NCBI GenBank assembly: GCA_913055735.1
Contig: CAJXKD010000001.1
Coordinates: forward strand, 1,708,281-1,772,280
From: an uncultured Rhodospirillales bacterium
GTDB taxonomy: Bacteria; Pseudomonadota; Alphaproteobacteria; Rhodospirillales; UBA2165
DNA: 64,000 bases
Reading direction: 5' to 3'
Made by a program: the position numbers and the translations under genes
Notes under the pieces: model-generated
Told to the model about the DNA's origin: nothing
The model's database searches: none
The model's input: only the letters and a program-made list of their open reading frames with translations
Part shown: positions 1 to 9,256 of the stretch, piece by piece
Layout: each line of letters begins with the position of its first letter
Numbering within the stretch: the stretch's first letter is position 1

Positions 1-159
1 AACCGGCAGGTTTGAAAATTCCGTTCCGCGTTTAGCGCGATCATCCCGGCGCTGTCAATCACCCGGCCACTGTATTCTTGCCGAAGGTATAGGAAAACCC
101 GGTAAAAATGTATATAGGGTGCTGCCCGACGCTGGAAAACCCTCTTAACGGACACCATT

Positions 160-1059
160 ATGGCTGAGACATCCTCCTCCAAATCCGCCCCAGAATCCGC
201 CCCAGAATCTGCCATGGCGATTGCCTTTCAGGGCTTCGAGGGGGCGAATTCCCACATCGCTTGCCGGGCGGTCCATCCGGAAATGACGCCTCTGCCCTGC
301 ATTTCCTTCGAGGATGCCTTTGCCGCGGTGCGGGATGGTGACGCCAAATATGCGATGATTCCCATCGATAATTCGGTGGCTGGCCGGGTTGCCGATATTC
401 ACCACCTGCTGCCGGATTCGGGTCTGCATATCATCGGCGAGCATTTTCAACGGGTCGAGCATTGCCTCGTTGCGGTGCGCGGGACAAAGGAAAGCGATCT
501 CACCCACGTGCACAGCCATGTGCACGCGCTTAACCAATGCCGCAACGTCATCCGCGAGTTGGGCGTCGAAGCGGTGGTGCATGCCGACACCGCGGGGGCG
601 GCGCGGGATATCGCCAAGTTAGGTGACAAAACACAGGGCGCCATTGCGTCGTCGCTGGCCGCTGAAGTGTACGGCCTCGATGTTTTGCGGCACAACGTCG
701 AGGATGCGGAGCACAATACGACGCGGTTCCTGATCATGGCGCGCGAGGCGGCCGATCCCGGGCCCGAGAATCCTGAAACCATGACCAGTTTCGTCTTCCG
801 GGTACGCAATGTGCCGGCGGCGCTTTACAAAGCACTAGGCGGTTTTGCCACCAACGGGATTAATATGACCAAACTGGAAAGCTATTTGGTGGGAGGCGGG
901 TTCATCGCCGCGCAGTTCTATGCCGAAGTGGATGGCCATCCCGAACATCGCGGCATGAAGTTGGCCCTCGAGGAACTCGACTTCTTCTCGCACGAAGTGA
1001 AAATTCTGGGCGTCTATCCGGCGAACCCGTTCCGCAAGAGCATGAGCAGCGGCGAGTAG
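160..1059 (+). CDS. pheA: Prephenate dehydratase with C-terminal ACT domain
   Basis: Converts prephenate to phenylpyruvate in cytoplasmic phenylalanine synthesis. The catalytic domain occupies about residues 19-200 and contains the family's TRF motif in NTTRFLIM. The ACT domain follows (about 205-285), with the ALYKALGGF and GINMTKLES motifs that bind phenylalanine for feedback inhibition. Length (299 residues) is normal for a stand-alone alphaproteobacterial enzyme with no chorismate mutase fusion. The first 18 residues are a Ser/Pro/Glu-rich tail encoded by a short direct repeat. An ATG at 214 would remove it but has no ribosome binding site, so 160 is kept with moderate certainty. The gene converges on nudC with a gap of only 6 bases. 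Confidence 0.95.
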   Translation: MAETSSSKSAPESAPESAMAIAFQGFEGANSHIACRAVHPEMTPLPCISFEDAFAAVRDGDAKYAMIPIDNSVAGRVADIHHLLPDSGLHIIGEHFQRVEHCLVAVRGTKESDLTHVHSHVHALNQCRNVIRELGVEAVVHADTAGAARDIAKLGDKTQGAIASSLAAEVYGLDVLRHNVEDAEHNTTRFLIMAREAADPGPENPETMTSFVFRVRNVPAALYKALGGFATNGINMTKLESYLVGGGFIAAQFYAEVDGHPEHRGMKLALEELDFFSHEVKILGVYPANPFRKSMSSGE

Positions 1060-1065
1060 AGCCTT

Positions 1066-1998
1066 TTAGGCCGTCTCGTCGAGCCAGGTATCGATCAGCC
1101 AACGGGAAATGGAAATTTGGCTCGGCGGCAGGACGCCGTCCTGGGCCGCCATGTCGAGCACCTCGTCGCGGCTGAACCAACGCGCGTCGGCGATTTCGTC
1201 TTCCTGAATGACGATATCCTCGTTTTCCGCGCTGGCGCGGAAGCCCAACATCAAATTGGCCGGGAAGGGCCACGGCTGCGAGGCCTGATATTGGACATCG
1301 GAAACCCGAATGCCGGTCTCCTCGAACACCTCGCGGGCAACCGCCTGCTCGAGGGTTTCGGCAGGTTCGACGAAGCCCGCCAGCGTCGAATAGCGGATGC
1401 CGCTTGGGAACCTTTTGTTCTGGGCAAGCAGGGCCCGTTGATTTTTTCCGTTGCCCAACGTCACCAGCATAATCACCGCCGGATCGGTGCGCGGGAAATG
1501 GGTCTTGCCGCAATCCGGGTTGGTGCATTTCCGTTCGTGGCCCGCCTTGCGGCTTTCCGTCGGCGCACCGCACATGCCGCAGAACTGATGGGTGCGGTGC
1601 CAATAGGCGAGCGCGCGGGCGTAGGCCAGCATGGTTGCCGTGCCGTGCTCGAGATCTCCGGCGAGACGGCGCAGGTCCTCGAAGGACGTGTTCTCCGGCA
1701 ACGGAACGTGATTCGCGGGTTCTTCCAGATGCGAGAGGTCGGTGGCGAAATAAGCGACGTCGCCGTCGACCCCGAGGAATACCGTTTCGCCCGACTGGCT
1801 ATGTAGGGCCGTGGCTTCGGCATCGGCCATCAGAATGGCGTCCGGGTTGTCGGCGGCGCTCACCAAAACCCGGTCGCGCCAGAGCGGAAAGACGCGGATT
1901 CCAGCGCCGCCGAGACGTTGCGCCAGCCACTCTTCGTCCTCGCGCAATGTGTGGGCACGGTCGAGGCCGAGGGCGGTATAGAAGATGGTGCGTGTCAT
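1066..1998 (-). CDS. nudC: NADH pyrophosphatase, Nudix family
   Basis: Hydrolyses NADH to NMNH and AMP, and NudC enzymes also remove NAD caps from RNA. The sequence has an N-terminal NudC-type domain, a zinc ribbon (FCGMCG, then CTNPDCG, about residues 140-165), a Nudix box (GFVEPAETLEQAVAREVFEE, about 205-225), and the NudC-specific SQPWPFP motif just after it. These together separate NudC from generic Nudix hydrolases. Length (310 residues) is typical. The ATG at 1998 is followed by a plausible N-terminus. The gene is convergent with pheA and divergent from the lipoprotein gene at 2155. Confidence 0.94.
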   Translation of the reverse strand: MTRTIFYTALGLDRAHTLREDEEWLAQRLGGAGIRVFPLWRDRVLVSAADNPDAILMADAEATALHSQSGETVFLGVDGDVAYFATDLSHLEEPANHVPLPENTSFEDLRRLAGDLEHGTATMLAYARALAYWHRTHQFCGMCGAPTESRKAGHERKCTNPDCGKTHFPRTDPAVIMLVTLGNGKNQRALLAQNKRFPSGIRYSTLAGFVEPAETLEQAVAREVFEETGIRVSDVQYQASQPWPFPANLMLGFRASAENEDIVIQEDEIADARWFSRDEVLDMAAQDGVLPPSQISISRWLIDTWLDETA

Positions 1999-2154
1999 GT
2001 GGGGCGGACCCTGACACAGCGCTGCGCACCAGGCAATGGGATTGTTTCAGGGGATTGTTGCCGCATTTTTCGGTTGGCAGTAGGGTGATCTTGTACGCGG
2101 CGTTGTGCGTAGTCCGGCAAGCGATCAATAATATTGGGCATATTCGGGAACGGC

Positions 2155-2694
2155 ATGCATCTTATCCAGCGACTTTGGCAGCGACTTGGAAAGCTTATTC
2201 TGGTCATGGGTGTGACGGCGGCACTCGCCGGCTGTTCGGGGGGATTTTTCCCCACTTATTTCAATGACGATCCCGTCAGCAACTCGGCGGAGATTGTCGC
2301 GGCGGCGGATTGGGAAACGGCGAAGACCGTCGTCATCGACATGCGTCAAAACAGTTTTACGCCGGCGGTTGTTCGTCTGACCCAGGGACAGCCCTATATC
2401 CTCGTTCTGGAGAACCGCGACGACGTGACCCACGTCTTTGCCGCCAAGGAATTTTTCCGGACCACGGCGGTCCGTCAGATCGTGACGGACGACAAAGAGA
2501 CGCCTGTCCATCGCCTGTCCACGGTTTCGGTCTTGCCGAGCGAGATCAAGGAGGTCTATCTGGTTCCACTGCGGGACGGGTGGTTTTCCTTCGAAGGTGC
2601 GGATCCGGGGCTCAATATTGCCGGAATCTCGCTGTCGCCGTTTAGCCGGGGCGCTATCCACGGTATGGTCGGAAACTTCGTCGTCGAGCCGTGA
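2155..2694 (+). CDS. Lipoprotein with cupredoxin-like domain
   Basis: A predicted envelope lipoprotein. A basic N-terminus and hydrophobic stretch end in the lipobox LAGC, giving lipidated Cys27. The ATG at 2155 is preferred over a TTG at 2134 because it leaves a normal-length signal peptide. Residues 57-179 read as a cupredoxin-like beta sandwich, with His93 (in VTHVF) and a C-terminal HGMVGNFVV block (His169, Met171). The cysteine expected in the copper loop of classical type 1 sites is absent; the only Cys is the lipobox one. Metal binding is therefore possible but not of standard type. The partner is unknown. It lies just upstream of the SRP RNA gene on the same strand. Confidence 0.72.
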   Translation: MHLIQRLWQRLGKLILVMGVTAALAGCSGGFFPTYFNDDPVSNSAEIVAAADWETAKTVVIDMRQNSFTPAVVRLTQGQPYILVLENRDDVTHVFAAKEFFRTTAVRQIVTDDKETPVHRLSTVSVLPSEIKEVYLVPLRDGWFSFEGADPGLNIAGISLSPFSRGAIHGMVGNFVVEP

Positions 2695-2739
2695 AATCAA
2701 CAAAATTCTGCCTTCAGGGGGTAAAATTCGGGATGAATC

Positions 2740-2770
2740 TTGCACGCCGCCCCTCCGGACCTGCTATAGT
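2740..2770 (+). promoter_or_regulatory. Promoter of the SRP RNA gene
   Basis: A -10 hexamer TATAGT at 2765-2770 is preceded by TGC, making an extended -10. It lies 6 bases before the predicted RNA 5' end at 2777. A possible -35 (TTGCAC, 2740-2745) is 19 bases upstream, which is long, so the extended -10 probably carries the activity. Confidence 0.6.
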
Positions 2771-2776
2771 CCCAGC

Positions 2777-2873
2777 GGGAGGTCGGCCGTGGACGGGCCG
2801 CTCGCCAACCCGGTCAGGTCCGGAAGGAAGCAGCCGTAACGAGTTTCGTCCGGGTCGCGTGTCCGGTCTCCCA
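2777..2873 (+). ncRNA. ffs: Signal recognition particle RNA, 4.5S type
   Basis: This is the RNA scaffold that binds Ffh to form the signal recognition particle for co-translational membrane targeting. The conserved domain IV core GGTCAGGTCCGGAAGGAAGC lies at 2812-2831 and is the hallmark of the family. The 5' end (GGGAG, from 2777) pairs with CTCCC (2868-2872), closing a long hairpin of about 96 bases, the usual size of the bacterial small form. It lies directly upstream of dnaX on the same strand, an arrangement common in proteobacteria. Confidence 0.95.
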
Positions 2874-2971
2874 CCTCAGCGGCCCGCGTGGAAAAATCCA
2901 CCGCATAACAGTCGCGCTGCTGCTCATACCTCCGCCCACAATTTTCTGGCGGCAACGGGCTCACGCCAATC

Positions 2972-4849
2972 ATGACCGACAACCAAACGAACCATACCGA
3001 CGACATACTCCTCGAAGACGAGGCATCTGATGAGGTTTCCGGTCGCGACGACTTAACCGGATCGCTGCCCGGGTTCGATGCGCCCGACACAGCCACGGAA
3101 AGCGCATCGACGCCCTACCAGGTGCTTGCCCGAAAATACCGTCCCCGCGATTTTGCCGATTTGGTCGGCCAGGACGCCATGGTGCGAACGCTCACCAACG
3201 CATTTGCGTCGGGGCGCCTTGCGCATGCGTTCATCCTGACCGGCGTGCGCGGTGTTGGCAAAACGACGACCGCGCGGATCATCGCCCGCGCGCTCAATTG
3301 CGTCGGCCCCGACGGCACGGGTGGACCGACCATTACGCCGTGTGGCGTGTGCGAGCATTGCAAATCCATCACCGAAGATCGTCATGTCGATGTTCTCGAA
3401 ATGGATGCGGCGAGCCGTACCGGCGTCGATGATATCCGGGAACTCATTGACGGCGCGCGTTACCGGCCGGTGTCGGCGCGCTACAAGGTCTACATTATCG
3501 ACGAAGTTCACATGCTGTCGCGTAACGCGTTCAACGCGTTGCTCAAGACCTTGGAAGAGCCGCCTGAACATGTGAAATTCATTTTCGCCACTACCGAGAT
3601 CCGGCGGGTGCCCATCACCGTGCTCAGCCGCTGTCAGCGGTTCGATCTCCGGCGTATCGATGCCGATACCTTGGCAGCCGACTTCGCGCGCATTGCCAAG
3701 ATTGAGGGCGCGCAATTGTCGGATGCCGCCATCGCCCTGATCGCCCGCGCCGCCGACGGCTCGCACCGGGATGGTCTTTCCATCCTCGATCAGGCCATCG
3801 CGACCGGCGCACGCGACGGCCGCGTCCTGGACGAGGACGAAGTGCGCACCATGCTTGGCCTTGCCGACCGGACGCGCAGCTTTGATTTGTTGGAGGCGGT
3901 TTTTCGCGGCGACGCGGCGGGCGTGCTGCAGCAAATGGAGGATGATTATCACAACGGCGCCGATCCGGTGTTGGTCTTCCAGGATCTGTTGGAGATCACC
4001 CATTGGCTGACCCGCATCAAATTGGCGCCCACGGCCGCCGACGCGCCGACGGTGCCCGAGGCCGAACGGGTGCGCGGCCGCGACATGGCGGACAAGCTGG
4101 GCATGGCCGCCCTCGCCCGCGCGTGGCAGATGCTGTTGAAGGGCCTGCGCGAAGTGCAGACCGCGCCGTCGCCGATCCAGGCAGCCGATATGGCGCTGGT
4201 GCGGTTGGCATATGCGGCGGAGTTGCCGACGCCCGCCGAGGCGATCAAGACGCTTCAGGGAAATGGCGGACAGGCACCGAAGCCGTCGGGGACGACCGCG
4301 CCTCCTGCGATGCCCTCATCGCGGAGCGGCGGTCCGGCGGCGATGCCAGCGGCCGAACCTGTTTCGGTGCCAACCTCCGAAGAGGCGCCGCGCGCCGAGG
4401 CAATGCCGGTGGTCACCAGCTTTGCCGACGTGATCGCTTTGGCGGAGGCCGCCGGTGAGGCAATCCTCAAAGCGCAGTTGATCAACAACGTCCGTCTCGT
4501 CCGGTTCGAGAAAGGAAGGATCGAGTTCGGTTTGGTGGAAGGGACGCCGCCGGAGATCGTCGCCAATCTTGCAAAGTTCCTTCATGTCCGCACCGGCGAA
4601 CGTTGGATGGTGAGCCTTTCCCAGGAGCAAGGGTCGGACACGATGCAACAGCGGGCCGCGGCCGCCGCAACGGCGGAACGTGAGGAGGCGGCCAAGAATC
4701 CCGTGGTTAAGTCGATCCTGGACGCATTTCCCGGTGCCTCCATTGAGGAGGTCCGGCATATCGGTGCCGCGCCCGTTACCTCCGATAGTCAAATAACAAA
4801 CGAATTCCCCGAGACGGATGGGGATCAGGAAGGAGAGACTGGCCTATGA
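2972..4849 (+). CDS. dnaX: DNA polymerase III subunits gamma/tau
   Basis: The clamp-loader ATPase of the replicative polymerase. An acidic N-terminal extension of about 45 residues precedes the AAA+ domain. The Walker A motif is GVRGVGKTTTAR (about residue 90), followed by the four-cysteine zinc module (Cys, then CGVCEHC). The Walker B/DEAH-like segment is VYIIDEVHML and the arginine finger is in VLSRCQRF. The C-terminal third is Pro/Ala-rich followed by a tau-like domain. Length (625 residues) is typical of full tau in alphaproteobacteria. I saw no A-rich slippery site for a short gamma form. The stop overlaps the start of ybaB (ATGA), suggesting translational coupling. Confidence 0.96.
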   Translation: MTDNQTNHTDDILLEDEASDEVSGRDDLTGSLPGFDAPDTATESASTPYQVLARKYRPRDFADLVGQDAMVRTLTNAFASGRLAHAFILTGVRGVGKTTTARIIARALNCVGPDGTGGPTITPCGVCEHCKSITEDRHVDVLEMDAASRTGVDDIRELIDGARYRPVSARYKVYIIDEVHMLSRNAFNALLKTLEEPPEHVKFIFATTEIRRVPITVLSRCQRFDLRRIDADTLAADFARIAKIEGAQLSDAAIALIARAADGSHRDGLSILDQAIATGARDGRVLDEDEVRTMLGLADRTRSFDLLEAVFRGDAAGVLQQMEDDYHNGADPVLVFQDLLEITHWLTRIKLAPTAADAPTVPEAERVRGRDMADKLGMAALARAWQMLLKGLREVQTAPSPIQAADMALVRLAYAAELPTPAEAIKTLQGNGGQAPKPSGTTAPPAMPSSRSGGPAAMPAAEPVSVPTSEEAPRAEAMPVVTSFADVIALAEAAGEAILKAQLINNVRLVRFEKGRIEFGLVEGTPPEIVANLAKFLHVRTGERWMVSLSQEQGSDTMQQRAAAAATAEREEAAKNPVVKSILDAFPGASIEEVRHIGAAPVTSDSQITNEFPETDGDQEGETGL

Positions 4850-5169
4850 AGAACCTCGGCCAAATGATGAAACAGGCCCAGGAAATGCAAACGAAGATGC
4901 AGGCGATGCAGGACAGTCTGGCCGATGAAGAGGTGACCGGTGCCGCAGGGGGCGGCATGGTTCAAGTGACGTTGAACTGCAAAAGCGACATGCGCGGGAT
5001 CAAGATCGACCCGTCCCTGGCGTCACCCGACGATGTCGAGATGCTGGAGGACTTGATCGTTGCGGCGTGCAACGACGCAAAAGCCAAGGTCGAAGCGCGT
5101 GTCCAAGAGAAAATGTCGGAACTGACCGGCGGCTTGAATCTGCCGCCGGGCTTCAAGCTGCCTTTTTAA
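4846..5169 (+). CDS. ybaB: YbaB/EbfC-family nucleoid-associated protein
   Basis: A small DNA-binding protein associated with the nucleoid. The 107-residue length and the N-terminal MKNLGQMMKQAQEMQTKMQ helix are family hallmarks. So are the glycine-rich GAAGGGMVQVTLN strand and the C-terminal GGLNLPPGFKLPF tail. The start overlaps the dnaX stop by 4 bases. In many proteobacteria recR follows directly. Here recR is found about 7 kb further on, beyond a catabolic cassette. Confidence 0.95.
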   Translation: MKNLGQMMKQAQEMQTKMQAMQDSLADEEVTGAAGGGMVQVTLNCKSDMRGIKIDPSLASPDDVEMLEDLIVAACNDAKAKVEARVQEKMSELTGGLNLPPGFKLPF

Positions 5170-5178
5170 TTTCCCGAT

Positions 5179-6150
5179 TTACTCTACGGTCTCGAACAGT
5201 TCCTCGGGCTTGAACAGCTTCTTGGCGAGGCCCTGTTCGTGGGAATAGCGGCACATGGCCTCCAGACATTTCCGGTTTTTCTCGATGCCGTACGGCCAAT
5301 AATCGTCGCCCATCACCGAGCGAATCTCGGCCATGTTCTCGATCAGCCACGGCATCATCACGTATTTATACGCAACCTGATCCAGTTCGGTCACCGCGTG
5401 CAGCCGCGCTTGTTCGAATGCAGCGAAGATCGCCTTTGCAAGTTCGGGATGGTCTTCGACCAGATCGTTGCGGATGCCCAACAGATGCATGATGGGGAAC
5501 AGGCCGGTCTTTTTGAAATAGGCCTGTTCGGCGCCGCGCACGTCCACGAAGAGACGTGTAACGCGGGGGTCACCGGCATCGAATGCGCGCGGCGAACGAG
5601 GCGCGATGATGGCGTCGATCTCGCCCCGGGTCATCATTCCCCATAACGTTTCGCCTTCGCCGATGGGGCTAATGTCGATGGAGGGCGGCAAATCGGCGGG
5701 TACTTTCTCCTCGCGGCCGACTTCGTAATCGTCCATGCCGCCGTGAACCCAGCGCACATCTTCGGCGCGCACGCCGTATTCATCGGACAACAGCCCACGC
5801 GCCCAAACGTTGGCGGTCAATTGATATTCAGGCAGGCCGATGGTGCGGCCCTTCAGGTCTTCAGGTTTTTCGATTCCCGCATCCGCGCGGATATAGATGG
5901 CGCTGTGGCGGAAGGAACGTGAGGGAAATACCGGCACCGCCCGGTAGCCGTTGTCGCCGCGTGACAGCTGCAGCAGATAGGTGCTGAAAGACATCTCGGT
6001 CAGGTCGAACTCATGATAGACCATGCCGCGCAGGAAGGCCTCCTCCGGCGGCATGATGTGCCAGTCGAGCTCGACCCCTTCGGGTTCGATGTGCTTGGCG
6101 ATCAGGGGCCATGTGCGGTCATAGGCGCCACAGCTTATGGACAGTTTCAC
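5179..6150 (-). CDS. 4,5-dihydroxyphthalate decarboxylase-like protein (Pht5 family / substrate-binding fold)
   Basis: Resembles the Pht5-type proteins annotated as 4,5-dihydroxyphthalate decarboxylase, which share the fold of periplasmic substrate-binding proteins. The sequence starts directly at the first strand (MKLSISCGAYDRTWPL) and has no signal peptide, which argues for a cytoplasmic enzyme. The segment EDLKGRTIGLPEYQLTANVW is the typical binding-lobe motif. GTG at 6150 is the start, with a good ribosome binding site (GAGGGAAAG). It ends 9 bases from ybaB, convergently, and lies downstream of TctA on the same strand. The true substrate cannot be read from sequence. A TTT-associated aromatic or dicarboxylic acid is an inference from context. 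Confidence 0.72.
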   Translation of the reverse strand: MKLSISCGAYDRTWPLIAKHIEPEGVELDWHIMPPEEAFLRGMVYHEFDLTEMSFSTYLLQLSRGDNGYRAVPVFPSRSFRHSAIYIRADAGIEKPEDLKGRTIGLPEYQLTANVWARGLLSDEYGVRAEDVRWVHGGMDDYEVGREEKVPADLPPSIDISPIGEGETLWGMMTRGEIDAIIAPRSPRAFDAGDPRVTRLFVDVRGAEQAYFKKTGLFPIMHLLGIRNDLVEDHPELAKAIFAAFEQARLHAVTELDQVAYKYVMMPWLIENMAEIRSVMGDDYWPYGIEKNRKCLEAMCRYSHEQGLAKKLFKPEELFETVE

Positions 6151-6198
6151 GTTCTTTCCCTCATCCTCACTGAATGGTTTTCGTTTGCATTATGGTTT

Positions 6199-7692
6199 TC
6201 AATTCGTTCCCCGCCGCAAAATCCGCCAGACCGAGAAGAGCGTCAACAGAATGAAGCCGAGCGCGATCCAGTGGGTGAGCAGTTCTGCTGGATTCTCGGC
6301 AAACAGGATCACGGTTTGCCGGAAGGAGATCTCGAAGTTTTCGCCCAAAGCGAATCCGATGATGAATGTCGCAAAGGAGAAATCCAGTTTGCGCATGAAA
6401 TAGCCGAGAACAGCAAACACCACCATGATTGAAATGGAAAAGACGGTGTTGCCGATAGCGAAGGCGCCGGCGATACACAACACGACGATGATGGGGTGGA
6501 TGACGCTCTTGGGGAAACGGACCAGCAGGGCGAAGAAACGTAACCCGAAGCTGCCGATAACGAAGTTCAGGATGTTGGCGATCACCATGGCGCCGAAGAT
6601 GCCGTACACGAGCCGTGGGTATTCCTTGAAGATCAGCGGCCCAGGGTCGACCCCGTGGATGAGGAAGGCGCCGATCAGGATGGCGGCCGACAGGCTGCCG
6701 GGAATGCCGAGGGCCAAAAGCGGGATCAGGTTGGCGCCGGTGACGGCGCTGTTGGCGGCTTCGGCGGCGGCGATGCCTTCCAGTTTGCCGGTGCCGAACT
6801 CATCGGGATTCTTCGACGCGCGGCGCGCCGCCGCATAGCCGAGAAAACCGGCGACGACGGCGCCGATCCCCGGCAGGGCGCCGATCCCGGTACCGATGAA
6901 GCTGGAACGGATGATGGTGCGGAAGCAGCCCATGAACTCCCGGCCTGAAACCGCCTTGTTTTCGCGGGGGACGTCGCGTGAGAAGACATCGATGGACCCG
7001 GTGTCCCTTTCCTTGGCCAGGACATGGTTTTCGATCTGGATGATGATCTCCGACAGCGCCAGCAGGCCGATGGCCATGGGCAAAAGCGGGATGCCGTCGT
7101 CCAACTCGACGAAACCGAAGGTGAGACGCGGTTCGGCGGTTTCGATATCAAGGCCGACGGTCGACAGAAAGCCGCCCAATGCGGCGGCGATCAAGCCCCG
7201 GATCATCGATTTGCCCGCGAGACCGGCAATGATGGTGAGGGAGAAGATGAGGATCGCGGTCATCTCGGGCGGACCCATTTTGAGGGCCACCAATGCCAGC
7301 GGTGCGGCGACGGTGAACAGTACGATGTCGCTGAAGGTGTCGCCGAACACCGATGAATAGAGTGCCATCTTCAGCGCCTTGAGGCCCTTGCCTTGGCGCG
7401 CCAACGGATAACCGTCGAAGGCGGTCGACGTGGCTTCGGGTGACCCCGGCGTGTTCAGCAGGATGGCGGCGATCGAACCGCCGAACGTGCCGCCTTTATT
7501 GATGCCGATGAGAAACGCGATCCCGGCCAGAGGCGACATGTAAAAAGTAATCGGCACCGCAATGGCGATGGCCATCGGCGCATTCAAGCCGGGGATGGCG
7601 CCGACGAAAATGCCGATGAACACCCCCAGGGCCACATAGAGAATGTTGATGAGAGTGAGGGCATCCCCGATGCCGGCGATGATTTGGTCCAT
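6199..7692 (-). CDS. tctA: Tripartite tricarboxylate transporter, large permease (TctA)
   Basis: The large membrane subunit of a TTT-type secondary carrier, which moves carboxylates using an ion gradient and a periplasmic binding protein. It is a 497-residue, highly hydrophobic protein. The N-terminal family signature is GVFIGIFVGAIPGLNAPMAI, with the NKGGTFGGSIAAILLNTPG loop after it. A second glycine-rich repeat (GIGALPGIGAVVAGFLGY) follows around residues 270-290, consistent with the internal duplication of the family. It lies 24 bases downstream of tctB and is followed by the Pht5-like gene. Confidence 0.93.
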   Translation of the reverse strand: MDQIIAGIGDALTLINILYVALGVFIGIFVGAIPGLNAPMAIAIAVPITFYMSPLAGIAFLIGINKGGTFGGSIAAILLNTPGSPEATSTAFDGYPLARQGKGLKALKMALYSSVFGDTFSDIVLFTVAAPLALVALKMGPPEMTAILIFSLTIIAGLAGKSMIRGLIAAALGGFLSTVGLDIETAEPRLTFGFVELDDGIPLLPMAIGLLALSEIIIQIENHVLAKERDTGSIDVFSRDVPRENKAVSGREFMGCFRTIIRSSFIGTGIGALPGIGAVVAGFLGYAAARRASKNPDEFGTGKLEGIAAAEAANSAVTGANLIPLLALGIPGSLSAAILIGAFLIHGVDPGPLIFKEYPRLVYGIFGAMVIANILNFVIGSFGLRFFALLVRFPKSVIHPIIVVLCIAGAFAIGNTVFSISIMVVFAVLGYFMRKLDFSFATFIIGFALGENFEISFRQTVILFAENPAELLTHWIALGFILLTLFSVWRILRRGTN

Positions 7693-7716
7693 GGAGGTCG
7701 CAACTATCCGACCGCG

Positions 7717-8163
7717 TTACGGCAGCGGTACGTGAAAAAGTTTCCAAAAAACGAGATAGAGGATCGCCGGCGTCAGAACCGAAACCAGGGTAAGTCGTAC
7801 CCAGTGGCGGTATTCGCCCATGGCGAACATCAACACGGCGATGGCGATAATCCCGCCGACGATAAAGCCGACATAAGCGATAATTGTCACGATGGCCGCC
7901 AAAAAGACGGCGATTACCGCGACAAACTTGATTTCCCGAAAGGGCAGCGGCGTTCGCTCTTCCTGCGTATCTTTTTTAAGAAGACGGGAAACGCAGAGAA
8001 GCGCCGCAAAAAAAGTCGTGGTCCAGAGCAAGGTCAGGGGGAAGACGTCCGGCGCAATACCGTATTCGGAAGACCCGCTGATCTGGTTCGGCACGATCAC
8101 GAAAATGGTGATCAAACCGAGCAACGTCAGGGTCGCTCCCGAAACGATATCTAGGCGCCGCAC
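7717..8163 (-). CDS. tctB: Tripartite tricarboxylate transporter, small permease (TctB)
   Basis: The small membrane subunit of the TTT carrier. The 148 residues contain four predicted membrane segments: about 10-25, 42-60, 80-112 (a pair) and 125-142. This matches the TctB family in size and topology; primary sequence is poorly conserved in this family, so context carries weight. The start is GTG at 8163 behind a strong GGGGGAGAGG ribosome binding site. It lies between tctC and tctA, the usual TTT order. Confidence 0.88.
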   Translation of the reverse strand: MRRLDIVSGATLTLLGLITIFVIVPNQISGSSEYGIAPDVFPLTLLWTTTFFAALLCVSRLLKKDTQEERTPLPFREIKFVAVIAVFLAAIVTIIAYVGFIVGGIIAIAVLMFAMGEYRHWVRLTLVSVLTPAILYLVFWKLFHVPLP

Positions 8164-8214
8164 GTCCCTCTCCCCCCGAAACCTTGGTCTTAATTATTCG
8201 GCTTTTTGACGCCG

Positions 8215-9177
8215 TTAGTTCATTTTCTTCATATCGGCAACCATCGGCGTCACCAGATCATACTGCGCATGCAGGAATTTCAGGGTGTCTTCCGGGTTGC
8301 GATAGTCGGTGGCCAGCTTCATCTTGCCGAGAAGCTGTTCCGACAGTTCCGGTGTCAGTGCCTTCTTGACCGCGCTGGCGAGCTTTGCCTTCACATCCGC
8401 GGGCAATCCCTTTGGCGCCGACAGCATGAAGGTGTCGACGAAGGTGTAGCCGTAACCGAGTTCCAACATGGTCGGAAGGTCCGGGTAACCCGGCATGCGC
8501 TTGGCGCTGATGGTGACCAGCGGCTTCATGGTGCCGGCGGCCACCTGCTTGTGCCAACCGCTGCCGCTCCAGGTCAGATCGACGTGGCCACCCAGCACCT
8601 GCTGGATGCCGCGCGCACCGCCCTTGACCGGGACGACCTTGAACTTGATGCCGTCTTTCTTCTCGATCGCGAGGGCGAGCATGTTGACCACGGCGACTTG
8701 AGACGCGATGGACAGCGTCTTGCCGTTGGCCTTGGCGTCCTTGACCATGTCTTCGAGAGAATTCCAGGGTGAATCCTTGCGCACGACGAGGGCGTCCTGC
8801 GGAATGGTCACCGTAGCGAGATGATCGAAGTCATCGATCCTGTAGCTGATCTTGGGGTCCAGTTGCGGCGCAAGAGTGTAAGCGGCGCTGGCACCCATGC
8901 CGATGGTATAGCCGTCGGGATCCGCGTTGATCAGTGTGCTGGCCATGATCTTGCCGCCGCCGCCGGCTTTTTGCACGGCGATGACAGGCTGACCGAGTTC
9001 TTTTTCGAGATTGGCAGCCAACAGGCGGCCGGTGGTGTCGACGGCGCCGCCGGGGCGGAAGCCGATGAGCATGGTGATGGGTTTTTCCGGAAACTCGGCG
9101 AGAGCCATGCTTGCCGGAAGCGTCATGGCACCGGCTATGACGAGAGCCGAAAGGGCTAGGAATGGTTTTTTCATCAT
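8215..9177 (-). CDS. tctC: Tripartite tricarboxylate transporter substrate-binding protein (TctC/Bug family)
   Basis: The periplasmic receptor for the TTT carrier. It has a Sec signal peptide ending near residue 27 (ALA, before EFPEKPITMLIGF). The Bug-family first loop follows (FRPGGAVDTTGRLLA), where backbone groups bind a carboxylate. The mature length is about 293 residues, standard for the family. The start is chosen at 9177, supported by GGAGG 9 bases upstream. It is the first gene of the leftward operon tctC-tctB-tctA-pht5-like and shares a divergent promoter region with the ThDP enzyme gene. Confidence 0.93.
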   Translation of the reverse strand: MMKKPFLALSALVIAGAMTLPASMALAEFPEKPITMLIGFRPGGAVDTTGRLLAANLEKELGQPVIAVQKAGGGGKIMASTLINADPDGYTIGMGASAAYTLAPQLDPKISYRIDDFDHLATVTIPQDALVVRKDSPWNSLEDMVKDAKANGKTLSIASQVAVVNMLALAIEKKDGIKFKVVPVKGGARGIQQVLGGHVDLTWSGSGWHKQVAAGTMKPLVTISAKRMPGYPDLPTMLELGYGYTFVDTFMLSAPKGLPADVKAKLASAVKKALTPELSEQLLGKMKLATDYRNPEDTLKFLHAQYDLVTPMVADMKKMN

Positions 9178-9256
9178 CGGTACTTGCCTCCACTGATGAT
9201 TGGTTTAATTCGGGGGATGCCGTTTATGTCCACCCGCCGCACACCTATGATTTATC

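Noticed and set aside
2972-4849. Programmed frameshift in dnaX to make a short gamma subunit
   Set aside because: No A-rich slippery heptamer with a downstream hairpin was seen.
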